From: Chloroflexota bacterium | GTDB taxonomy: Bacteria; Chloroflexota; Anaerolineae; Anaerolineales; Villigracilaceae | Assembly: GCA_013388855.1 (NCBI GenBank) | Contig: JACAEM010000031.1 | Span: 62,001-126,000, forward strand | Direction: 5' to 3' | Length of the DNA stretch: 64,000 nt | In this document: in pieces, positions 18,440 to 26,922 of the stretch | How the letters are laid out: each line of letters opens with the position of its first letter | Numbering within the stretch: the first letter of the stretch is position 1 | Notes under the pieces: generated by a model | The model's input: the letters and a program-made list of their open reading frames with translations, nothing else | Database searches by the model: none | Told to the model about the DNA's origin: nothing | Translations under genes and position numbers: made by a program

Positions 18440-18706
18440 AATTAAAGGCATTGACAGAGGAAAGTAGACTGACGGAAGCCGCCAGAGAGGTGCAAGGAAA
18501 CTGCTGAAAGTTGCACTCGACTGAAGGCAGTTGAAGTTCCCTCTCGAGCCGTTCAGGTGAATGATTTTTCTAATAGTCTGAACCGCAATCCCAGCGTTAC
18601 AGGGGAGGCTGATGATGGTCAGCGCTAAGTGAGCCTACACAGGCTAATTTGGGTGGTACCGCGGGAATTCCCCCTCCCGTCCCATTGGTGGACGGGAGGT
18701 TTTTTG
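18440..18706 (+). promoter_or_regulatory. T-box leader controlling pheST, Phe (UUC) specifier
   Basis: This tRNA-sensing riboswitch lets transcription continue when uncharged tRNA-Phe binds. The 5' part has the GAGGAAAGTAG element; stem I is closed by CTGACGG (from 18468) with CCGTTCAG (to about 18555). The specifier TTC lies at 18537-18539 after GAA on the 3' side of the loop. The T-box core TTGGGTGGTACCGCGG spans about 18649-18664, and its TGGT pairs with the tRNA NCCA end. The competing terminator follows directly. The Phe codon and the downstream pheS agree. Confidence 0.93.
18673..18705 (+). terminator. T-box-controlled terminator
   Basis: A 10-bp stem (18673-18682 with 18690-18699), 7-base loop and TTTTTT. 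It is mutually exclusive with the antiterminator formed by the T-box core. Confidence 0.93.
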
Positions 18707-18741
18707 TTCGTGAATATCGAAACCCTCAATCGGAGGCATGA

Positions 18742-19800
18742 ATGTTGGAACAATTGAACGAAATCGAAAAGACGGCGCTGGATGCATTACGATCCGTCGC
18801 CGATCAAGCCGCACTGGAAGCCTGGCGTGTGGCGCACATCGGGCGCAGCTCGCCGCTGATGCTGGTCTTTGCCGGGCTGGGGAAACTCTCAAAGGAGGAG
18901 CGACCAGCCGTCGGGGCGGCGGCGAACCGGGTCAAGGCGGCGCTGGAAGCCGCTTTCGAGGAAAAGGTGCGGGAAATCAAGGAAGCCGCCCTGGCGAAAT
19001 CCCTGGCGGAGGAAACCCTGGATGTGACTCTGCCGGGCAGGGCTGTGCATGTGGGACGACTGCATCCGTCCACACAGCAGTTGCGGCGGGTGCTGGCAAT
19101 CCTTGCCGAGATGGGGTTTCAGGTGTACACCTCGCGCGAGGTGGAAACGGACGAGTTTAACTTTCAGTTGTTGAACTTCCCGCCCAATCATCCCGCGCGC
19201 GACATGCAGGATACGTTCTTTGTGGAAGCGGGTGAACGCGGCGAAAACCCGATTTTGCTCCGCACGCACACCTCGCCGGGACAAATCCACGCCATGCGCG
19301 AATTTGCAAAGATGAACCCCGACAACCCGCCGCCGATTCGCATTGCGCTGCCGGGCATGTGTTTCCGCTATGAGCAAATCACGGCGCGCTCCGAAATCCA
19401 GTTCAATCAGGTGGAAGGACTGGTGGTGGGCGAGAACATCACCTTCGCCGACCTGAAGGGAACGCTGAGCGATTTCGCGCGGCGCATGTTCGGGCAGAAC
19501 GCCCGCACACGTTTCCGCGCCGATTACTTTCCATTCACGGAGCCATCCGCCGAGATGGATGTGGAATGCTTCGTCTGTGGCGGGAAGGGCTGCAGCGTGT
19601 GCAAGAATTCCGGCTGGCTCGAGATTTTGGGCTGCGGCATGGTACATCCGGTGGTGCTGCAAAACGGCGGCTACGATCCAAAGCGTTATTCCGGTTATGC
19701 CTGGGGCATGGGACCGGAACGTCAGTTGATGCTGCGCTACCGCATTGACGACATCCGCTATTTCTGGGGCAATGACCTCAGATTCCTGGAGCAGTTTTAG
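18742..19800 (+). CDS. pheS: Phenylalanyl-tRNA synthetase alpha subunit
   Basis: Catalytic class II subunit of the alpha2-beta2 enzyme that charges tRNA-Phe. It has an N-terminal coiled coil (about 1-90) and a class II core with the HPSTQQLRRVL opening (about 109), the RTHTSPGQIHAM substrate motif, motif 2 at GMCFRYEQITARS, a CxxCGGKGCxxCKxSGW knuckle, and motif 3 GMGPERQLMLRY. Length is 352. Motif 2 reads ITARSEIQFNQVEG where many bacterial PheS have ATHxxxFHQxEG. GGAGG precedes the ATG. Confidence 0.95.
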   Translation: MLEQLNEIEKTALDALRSVADQAALEAWRVAHIGRSSPLMLVFAGLGKLSKEERPAVGAAANRVKAALEAAFEEKVREIKEAALAKSLAEETLDVTLPGRAVHVGRLHPSTQQLRRVLAILAEMGFQVYTSREVETDEFNFQLLNFPPNHPARDMQDTFFVEAGERGENPILLRTHTSPGQIHAMREFAKMNPDNPPPIRIALPGMCFRYEQITARSEIQFNQVEGLVVGENITFADLKGTLSDFARRMFGQNARTRFRADYFPFTEPSAEMDVECFVCGGKGCSVCKNSGWLEILGCGMVHPVVLQNGGYDPKRYSGYAWGMGPERQLMLRYRIDDIRYFWGNDLRFLEQF

Positions 19801-19889
19801 TTGAGAGAACAGAGAGTATGAACAGGAGAACAATGAGCGTTCAAGGTTTGAAGCGGTTGTTTTCCATTCTTTGAATAAGGAAGTGAATC

Positions 19890-22406
19890 ATGAAGTTACC
19901 AATCTCATGGCTGAAAGATTACATTGACCTCGATGGTCTCTCCGTCGAAGAAGTTGCCCGCAAGTTGACGCTTGCCGGGCTCGAAGTGGAAGAAATCAAA
20001 TATGTGGGTTTACCGATGCCCGACAACAAAGGAGGGGAACGGCACGAGTTCAAAACCAGCGGCATCTCGTGGGCGCGCGACAAAATCGTGGTGGCGGAAA
20101 TCCGTGAGGTGAAGCCGCATCCCAACGCCGACCGCCTGACCCTGCTCGACCTGTTCGACGGCGAAATAGAACAAGTGGTGTTGACCGGCGCGCCGAACAT
20201 CTTCCACCTCAAGGGAACAGGCAGACTGTCGAAGCCGCTCAAAGTGGCATACGCAAAAGAAGGCGCGACCATCTACGACGGTCATGCCGACGGGCTGGTG
20301 CTGACCACGCTCAAACGCGCCAAAATCCGCGGCGTCGAATCCTACTCGATGGTTTGCTCCGAAAAGGAACTGGGCATCAGCGAGGAACACGAGGGTATCA
20401 TCCTGCTGGATGATGATGCGCCCGTCGGGACCCCGCTCGTGGATTACATGGGGGACGCAGTGCTGGACGTGAAAATTAACCCCAACATGGCGCGCAACGC
20501 CAACGTCCTCGGCGTGGCGCGTGAACTCGCCGCGTTGACCGGGCGCGAACTCAAGAAACCCGTCATCGAGTATCAGACTGCGGGCGAAGCGGTCGAAAAC
20601 CTGGTCGCCATCAAAATCACCGAGCCTGAACTCAACCCGCGCTTCGTGCTGGGACTGATTCGCGACGTGACCATCAAACCCAGCCCCTACAAAATCCAGC
20701 GGCGGCTGAGGCTGGCGGGCATCCGCCCCATCAACAACATCGTGGATGCCACCAATTACGCCATGCTCGACCGGGGCGAACCGCTTCATGCCTTTGACTA
20801 CGACGTTCTCAAAGCCCGCGCCGGCGCGAAGAAGGTCAAAATCATCACCCGCCCCGCAGTGGATGGAGAAAAACTCACCACCCTCGATGGCGAGGAACGG
20901 ACGCTGACCTCCACGAACGTGCTGGTGTGTGACGAAAAAGGTCCGCTTTCGATGGCAGGCGTGATGGGCGGCGCCGAGTCCGAGGTCACAGAAAAGACGC
21001 GCAACGTCCTCTTGGAAGGCGCGGCGTGGAACTTCATCAACATCCGCAAAACGGCGAAGCAGCACAACCTTCCCTCCGAAGCGTCGTTCCGCTTCTCACG
21101 CGGCGTGCATCCCTCGCTGGCAGAAGTTGGCGTGCGGCGCGGCTTGCAACTCATGGCGGAATGGTCGGGTGGAAAGATTGCGCCGGGGCTGGTGGACGCC
21201 TATCCCCTCCCGCCCAAAGAGCCGACGGTCACCGTCACAACCAGAGACGTAAAACGCCTGCTGGGCATTGACCTCACGCTCGAACAGATTGCCGACCTGC
21301 TTACGCGCCTCGAGTTCAAATGCGAAATTACCAATAACCAACTACAAGTGACCGCCCCGCCTCACCGCCTCGACATTGGCGAAGGCATTGTGGGTCTTGC
21401 CGACGTGCTGGAGGAAGTCGCCCGCAGTTACGGCTACGACAACATTCCCGAAACGCGCATGGCAGATGCGCTCCCGCCGCAGGTGGGCAACCCTGCCCAT
21501 GAATGGGAAGAGCATGTACGCGACCTGTTGGTCAACCTGGGCTTTCAGGAAATCGTCAGTTACCGTCTCACCTCGCCCGAACGAGAGAGCCGTCTGGCGA
21601 AGTTCGATGAATACGTCACGCTTGCCAACCCCATTGCTCCCGAGCGGCGCGTGATGCGGCGCAGCCTGGCTGCCTCGGTGCTGGAGGCGGTGGAAAAGAA
21701 CGCGCGCGCCGACTCGATTGCCTTGTTCGAAATCGGACCGGTCTTCGAGCCGCAGCCCGGTGACCTCCCCAAAGAGCCGCGCAAACTCGTCCTGGCAATG
21801 ACCGGCTTACGGGAAGCCCTGGCATGGGATGTGAAGGATTCCCCCAACTTTGACTTCTACGACATGAAAGGACGCATCGAACTCCTCCTGAGCGGGCTCC
21901 ACTACCCAGACCTTTCCTACGCCCCGACCGCCTCTGTCCCCTACCTGCACCCCGGCAAAGCCGCCGAAGTGCGCATCGGCGATGCCGTGGTGGGCGTCTT
22001 CGGCGAACTGAATCCGTTGACGAAGGAGAAATACGAGTTCGGTAACGCTCCCGTCATGGTCGCTGAATTCGACCTGGATGCTCTGCGCGGCTCCACGCCA
22101 AGTTATGGCATCATCCCCGTTGCCGATGTGCCGCCCGTTCTCGAAGACATTGCCGTCATTGTGGATGAATCAGTCCCGGCGGCGCAGGTGGAGGCGTTGA
22201 TCCGTCAGACCGGCGGCAAAGTGCTGGCAAACGTCAGGCTGTTCGATGTCTATCGCGGAGAACAGATTGGCGCCGGCAAAAAGTCGCTGGCATACAACCT
22301 CACCTATCAATCAGACCGCACGCTGACCGACGCCGAAGCCGCCGCCATCCGCAAAAAGATTGTCAAGCGGCTGGAAAATGAGTTGGGCGCAAAGTTGCGA
22401 AGTTAA
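19890..22406 (+). CDS. pheT: Phenylalanyl-tRNA synthetase beta subunit
   Basis: Partner of PheS for tRNA binding and editing. Domains in order over 838 residues: N-terminal MKLPISWLKDYIDLD, a tRNA-binding OB fold (about 55-195, VAEIREVKPHPNADRLTL), the B3/B4 editing domain (about 245-420, NNIVDATNYAMLD and GEPLHAFDYD), B5 (about 430-500), a catalytic-like domain (about 510-725), and a C-terminal FDX-ACB fold (about 745-838). It follows pheS by 89 bases in the T-box operon. Confidence 0.95.
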   Translation: MKLPISWLKDYIDLDGLSVEEVARKLTLAGLEVEEIKYVGLPMPDNKGGERHEFKTSGISWARDKIVVAEIREVKPHPNADRLTLLDLFDGEIEQVVLTGAPNIFHLKGTGRLSKPLKVAYAKEGATIYDGHADGLVLTTLKRAKIRGVESYSMVCSEKELGISEEHEGIILLDDDAPVGTPLVDYMGDAVLDVKINPNMARNANVLGVARELAALTGRELKKPVIEYQTAGEAVENLVAIKITEPELNPRFVLGLIRDVTIKPSPYKIQRRLRLAGIRPINNIVDATNYAMLDRGEPLHAFDYDVLKARAGAKKVKIITRPAVDGEKLTTLDGEERTLTSTNVLVCDEKGPLSMAGVMGGAESEVTEKTRNVLLEGAAWNFINIRKTAKQHNLPSEASFRFSRGVHPSLAEVGVRRGLQLMAEWSGGKIAPGLVDAYPLPPKEPTVTVTTRDVKRLLGIDLTLEQIADLLTRLEFKCEITNNQLQVTAPPHRLDIGEGIVGLADVLEEVARSYGYDNIPETRMADALPPQVGNPAHEWEEHVRDLLVNLGFQEIVSYRLTSPERESRLAKFDEYVTLANPIAPERRVMRRSLAASVLEAVEKNARADSIALFEIGPVFEPQPGDLPKEPRKLVLAMTGLREALAWDVKDSPNFDFYDMKGRIELLLSGLHYPDLSYAPTASVPYLHPGKAAEVRIGDAVVGVFGELNPLTKEKYEFGNAPVMVAEFDLDALRGSTPSYGIIPVADVPPVLEDIAVIVDESVPAAQVEALIRQTGGKVLANVRLFDVYRGEQIGAGKKSLAYNLTYQSDRTLTDAEAAAIRKKIVKRLENELGAKLRS

Positions 22407-22412
22407 TACAAA

Positions 22413-22442
22413 CGGGATGCAAAAGCTTGCATCCCGTTTTCA
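22413..22442 (+). terminator. Terminator of pheST
   Basis: A 10-bp stem (22413-22422 with 22427-22436), 4-base loop, then TTTT. The right arm also supplies the -35 of the next promoter. Confidence 0.8.
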
Positions 22443-22455
22443 ATGTGGGTATACT
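22427..22455 (+). promoter_or_regulatory. Promoter embedded in the pheT terminator
   Basis: TTGCAT (22427-22432), a 17-base spacer and TATACT (22450-22455). It precedes the small membrane protein gene at 22490. Confidence 0.5.
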
Positions 22456-22489
22456 GCCACAAACCCATTCCAAAGGAGAAGACTTGGTC

Positions 22490-22759
22490 ATGAACAACAA
22501 AAATACAGGCCTGATTGCCACCGTCGCCACTGCATTGCTCTGCGGTTGTTGCGGGTTGTTTTCCTGCATTCTGGGGGTTGGTACGCTTGCCGGAAACGGA
22601 TCGCTGACCATTGGAAACAGTGTCCAGCAGATGCCAGCCACATATGGATATGTCTTTCTTTGCCTTTCTTTTCTCATGATCCTGGTGCCGGTTGCAGTCG
22701 GGTTCTTCACACTGAGGAAAAAGCCCGAAGTAGCGGAGGAAGTTCCACCGGCCTCGTAA
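22490..22759 (+). CDS. Small two-helix membrane protein of unknown function
   Basis: About 89 residues with two membrane helices (about 8-30 and 47-68). The first is Cys-rich (LLCGCCGLFSCILG). A short polar loop with GNSVQQMP lies between them, and a charged C-tail ends the protein. No family is recognised. AGGAG lies 11 bases before the ATG; an in-frame TTG two codons earlier is better spaced and could be the real start. It has its own promoter and terminator, so it is a monocistronic unit. Confidence 0.7.
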   Translation: MNNKNTGLIATVATALLCGCCGLFSCILGVGTLAGNGSLTIGNSVQQMPATYGYVFLCLSFLMILVPVAVGFFTLRKKPEVAEEVPPAS

Positions 22760-22774
22760 GATCACCTGATGATG

Positions 22775-22810
22775 CAAAAAGCGGCAGACTGTTGGGTCTG
22801 CCGCTTTTTG
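22775..22810. terminator. Bidirectional terminator
   Basis: A 15-bp stem, CAAAAAGCGGCAGAC (22775-22789) with its complement at 22796-22810, and a 6-base loop; A and T runs at the two ends suit both strands between convergent genes. Confidence 0.85.
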
Positions 22811-22823
22811 CTGTGTTCGGAAT

Positions 22824-23477
22824 TTATTGCACGATGATGTAGAGAGCCACACGGCAGAAATTATCCGAGCCGATGCGCAAGGTCCAAACGGTGGTGTAGG
22901 GAGAGGCGTTTTTGGGCGCCTGCATGCTGACGGTGAAACTGATCGACTGATTGGGGGAAACGTCCTTGTTGAGATCGTATCCTGAAACTTTGTGGATTTT
23001 ATCGCCGCTCAAATAGACGAAATCCACGCTGTTGCGGTCCCATTCCCGTTTACCGGTGTTCTTGATGGTCCATACGGCGCTGAAGTTCGTGCGCGGCGCG
23101 AAGATCGTTCCATTGGCCGGGGAGACGCTCAATAACTGGCAGGCATAACCGCTTGAACTGCCTCCATCGCTGCCGGGAATCGTGGGAGGGACAAGAGGAG
23201 TGGGACTCTTGAGAATGAATACCACTGTATTGGTCGCCGTGGGGGTGGGGGTGTCTGTGTTACGCGGAGTGGGCGTAAAGGTGGCGGTCGGCGTGGAGGT
23301 GGGCAGAGCCGCCACGGTTTGCGTCGCGGCGGCGTTGGCGGTTTCCACGATGTACGTGTTGACCGCCTGCGGATCGATCGTAGGGACCGCCGGGGCAACG
23401 GCATTGGGAACTGCACAGGCCATCACGGTTGCCAGCGCCACCATCCAAATGAGCAATTTTTTTCTACTTGTAGCCAT
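22824..23477 (-). CDS. Lipoprotein with NBR1-type Ig-like domain
   Basis: A 217-residue surface protein: lipobox VMAC (Cys21), a short helical part, a Thr/Pro linker (about 58-95), and an NBR1-type Ig-like fold (about 110-217) with the key TNFSAVWTIKNTGKREWDR motif and a closing SPYTTVWTLRIGSDNFC strand pair. Such domains are binding or adhesion modules in Chloroflexota. It is last in the kamA operon and paralogous to the gene upstream. AGAGGA precedes the start. Confidence 0.85.
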   Translation of the reverse strand: MATSRKKLLIWMVALATVMACAVPNAVAPAVPTIDPQAVNTYIVETANAAATQTVAALPTSTPTATFTPTPRNTDTPTPTATNTVVFILKSPTPLVPPTIPGSDGGSSSGYACQLLSVSPANGTIFAPRTNFSAVWTIKNTGKREWDRNSVDFVYLSGDKIHKVSGYDLNKDVSPNQSISFTVSMQAPKNASPYTTVWTLRIGSDNFCRVALYIIVQ

Positions 23478-23554
23478 GTTTCCTCTTGCGTCTCCGGTTG
23501 GTTCAAAGGACCGGGCGTCGGAAGATCGTTAGCGGTTGCCGCGTTCGGAACGGT

Positions 23555-24190
23555 CTATTTTTCGACGATGATCCTGACGTAGGGGTAGCACAGTTGTCCT
23601 TCGACAAGCCAGACCATCACCTGGTGACCCGTTTCCATCGGCGCGACCGCGTCAAAATCCACATCGAACTGGTCTCCGGGATCCATTGCCGGGAGTTCGA
23701 TGGTGGTGGTGGACATCATGACCGGGCCGTAGGAATATTTGAGGTCGAGTCCGGCGCGCCAGGGCTTGGTGCCTGTGTTGACGATGGTCCACTTCACATC
23801 GAATTTTTCGCCCGGTTTGTAGACCGTGTCGTCGAACGGGCGCTGGTGGACCACGTCGCAGGCATATTCAGGTTTGGTGGTTGTCACTCCGCCTCCGCTG
23901 ACAACGGCGGTCGGCGGGACGACCACGAACGGAGTCGCTGAGGGGATGGCAGGAATCGCTGTGGGTTCAACGGCAGCTTCGGTGGCGGTGGGAAGCGGGG
24001 TTTCTGTCGCAGGCGGGATGGCGGAGGCGGTTTCTGCGTTCTGTGCGGCGACGGTCAATTGCACGGATTGCTCGATCAATTGCTGAACAAGCGCCGGGTC
24101 CTGGGTGGGCGCGGCGGCAGGCGCACAGGCGCTCAACAGGACGAGCGTTGCCGTCATGGAAAACAGGATTCGTTTCATCGTTTGATTCAT
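23555..24190 (-). CDS. Lipoprotein with NBR1-type Ig-like domain (paralogue)
   Basis: A 211-residue paralogue of the next gene: lipobox LSAC (Cys22), a helical ALVQQLIEQSVQLTVAAQ segment, a Pro/Thr linker, and an NBR1-like domain (about 105-211) with KPGEKFDVKWTIVNTGTKPW and a terminal CYPYVRIIVEK. AGGAG is well spaced for this ATG. It begins 18 bases after kamA, so it is cotranscribed; what links a lysine-modifying enzyme to surface lipoproteins is not clear. Confidence 0.85.
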   Translation of the reverse strand: MNQTMKRILFSMTATLVLLSACAPAAAPTQDPALVQQLIEQSVQLTVAAQNAETASAIPPATETPLPTATEAAVEPTAIPAIPSATPFVVVPPTAVVSGGGVTTTKPEYACDVVHQRPFDDTVYKPGEKFDVKWTIVNTGTKPWRAGLDLKYSYGPVMMSTTTIELPAMDPGDQFDVDFDAVAPMETGHQVMVWLVEGQLCYPYVRIIVEK

Positions 24191-24208
24191 ATTGTCTCCT
24201 TCGGTTGC

Positions 24209-25546
<1,338 letters not shown>

Positions 25547-25568
25547 GAGTTTTTCCTCCGATTAAAAG

Positions 25569-25664
25569 TTAAGAATTGAACAACACGAGGACGGCAAACG
25601 CCAACGGATTGCCCTGCGGAGGATCGTGGTCGGGTCGGAAAAACCCGGCAAACTTCATTTTCAT
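25569..25664 (-). CDS. Putative leaderless upstream ORF of kamA (31 aa)
   Basis: The predicted mRNA 5' end coincides with an ATG at 25664: TACAAT, six bases, then ATGAAAATG. The frame runs 31 codons to a TAA at 25569, 22 bases before kamA. The peptide begins MKMKFAGFFRPDHDPPQGN and ends with a short hydrophobic stretch, LAFAVLVLF. It has no lysine-rich run, so classical lysine attenuation is not obvious. It could be a small membrane peptide or a translational regulator. No family is recognised. Confidence 0.45.
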   Translation of the reverse strand: MKMKFAGFFRPDHDPPQGNPLAFAVLVLFNS

Positions 25665-25670
25665 AAGGGT

Positions 25671-25699
25671 ATTGTAAGAGGAAACAAAAGGCAGGTCAA
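25671..25699 (-). promoter_or_regulatory. Sigma-70 promoter of the kamA operon
   Basis: On the minus strand TTGACC (25694-25699), a 17-base spacer and TACAAT (25671-25676). Predicted start at about 25664. Confidence 0.7.
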
Positions 25700-25764
25700 T
25701 GACTACTTCCGAACTATGCGCAACCGCCCGGGAATTTCATCGATTTCCCCTGCTTTTAATGGCT

Positions 25765-25785
25765 GATGATACGCTACGTATCATC
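25765..25785. promoter_or_regulatory. Operator-like palindrome
   Basis: GATGATACG - cta - CGTATCATC, perfect 9-bp arms with a 3-base centre, about 65 bases upstream of the kamA -35. The size suits a dimeric repressor or activator. No cognate regulator gene is adjacent. Confidence 0.45.
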
Positions 25786-25914
25786 CCGGATGTTGTATCG
25801 TTTCATCAGTCGCTTCATGCCTTCGCAATAACATCAGGAAATTCCCCGGACCGACGGTCAGCTAATCGACCCTTCTTTCAACGAGTCTGAAATAGGCTCA
25901 TCCCGATTCAGGGG

Positions 25915-25985
25915 TATAATTTCTTCAACAGACCCCGCGAGACTTTCCATGGACAGTGGAAGAAGAAGTCTCGCAGGGTCTTTTG
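25915..25985 (+). ncRNA. Possible short hairpin transcript or stand-alone terminator
   Basis: TATAAT at 25915-25920 is followed at once by a long stem (25930-25945 with 25966-25981, one mismatch) and TTTT. A transcript would be only about 58 bases. It could equally be a terminator for the hypothetical gene ending at 26074. No -35 is evident. Confidence 0.3.
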
Positions 25986-26073
25986 ATTCTTCACTGCCTA
26001 GACCCGTTGACTTATCACAGGCGGTGAAGGAGGCTCGTGTCTGACGCCCTACATCTTCATGTTGTTTGGGCGC

Positions 26074-26640
26074 TCAAGGTTTCACAAACGTCTCGGTATG
26101 GACCGTCATACCGCCGGGGCGGTCTTTTGCCACAGCCTTGATCAGCAGTGTGGAAGCCATTAGGGTGCTTTGGGCGACATAGGCCCACGTCCCGGAGCCG
26201 GGAGCGGTCTCATGGGCGGCGCCGCTTTCAAGCGGGGTCCCCTGGTCGTCTGTGATGATGATCTGCATATCCAGGATGCCGAAGTCATCCAGCGCGCGGA
26301 CAGTGATGACACCATTCGCCATTCCGGCATAACTGGAAAGGTCGATGCTGTGGATGACTGGGGCATTGAAGTAATCGGCGACGATCAACGCAAAGATGGG
26401 CATGCCCCGGCTGTCTGCGGCTTCCTGATAGAGTGCGCGCGTGGCGGGGTCCGCCATCACAGACCGCCCATAGGCGGCTGCCTGCCTGAAACGCTCACGG
26501 TGCGCCAGTTGGGCTTCGGTGGGCTGGCTGGTAAAAATGGGTCTGCGGGAAGCGATCAATTTTCCGTTCACGTTGCGGAAGACGATCTTCCCCAATTTGC
26601 CGCTCATGAAATCAAACGCGGCGCCTGGTTCAACCTTCAT
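26074..26640 (-). CDS. Conserved-looking hypothetical protein, possible C-terminal Ig-like domain
   Basis: A 188-residue protein. The N-terminal half has a GKLGKIVFRNVNGKLIASRRP segment followed by a helical PTEAQLAHRERFRQAAAYGRSV region; the C-terminal half (about 95-188) is beta-rich with VRALDDFGILDMQIIITDDQG, like an Ig or cadherin-type fold. No signal peptide or catalytic motif is seen. AGGAG fixes the ATG at 26640 over upstream in-frame codons. It has its own promoter and is not operonic. Confidence 0.75.
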   Translation of the reverse strand: MKVEPGAAFDFMSGKLGKIVFRNVNGKLIASRRPIFTSQPTEAQLAHRERFRQAAAYGRSVMADPATRALYQEAADSRGMPIFALIVADYFNAPVIHSIDLSSYAGMANGVITVRALDDFGILDMQIIITDDQGTPLESGAAHETAPGSGTWAYVAQSTLMASTLLIKAVAKDRPGGMTVHTETFVKP

Positions 26641-26786
26641 AGGGAATTCTCCTTTTGACTGGAATTTGATTGGATACTCACCCCTGCATCGGGGCGTCAA
26701 CGGGCAAATCAAGAACCCTTAAGAGGCTTGTCCGTACGGGCAGGACGTTTCTCAAGCGGTGGGGTGTGGATCTGGCTTACGACGGC

Positions 26787-26815
26787 ATTATCGCGGGGAA
26801 AAAGCATCCTGACAA
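26787..26815 (-). promoter_or_regulatory. Promoter of the hypothetical gene at 26640
   Basis: On the minus strand TTGTCA (26810-26815), a 17-base spacer and GATAAT (26787-26792). Confidence 0.4.
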
Positions 26816-26922
26816 TACGGGTAAACCCCCATTTTGGCGGGGGGGAAAACCCTCCAAAAGCCGGTATGGATTCCCCTACCCTGGCGCGCCAATCCTGCCC
26901 ATCGACGCCGGCTACCATTTAG

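Larger units (their letters stand above)
25700..26073. other. Intergenic region with palindrome and isolated hairpin
   Basis: About 370 bases without a credible gene. It holds a 9-bp-armed palindrome at 25765-25785 and a promoter-like box with hairpin at 25915-25985. One short ORF lacks a ribosome site and any protein-like character. Confidence 0.5.

Noticed and set aside
20010-21065. 351-codon open frame on the minus strand
   Set aside because: Antisense to pheT, which has all expected domains; no promoter or ribosome site.
25699-25890. 63-codon open frame
   Set aside because: Covers an operator-like palindrome, lacks a ribosome site and has no domain.
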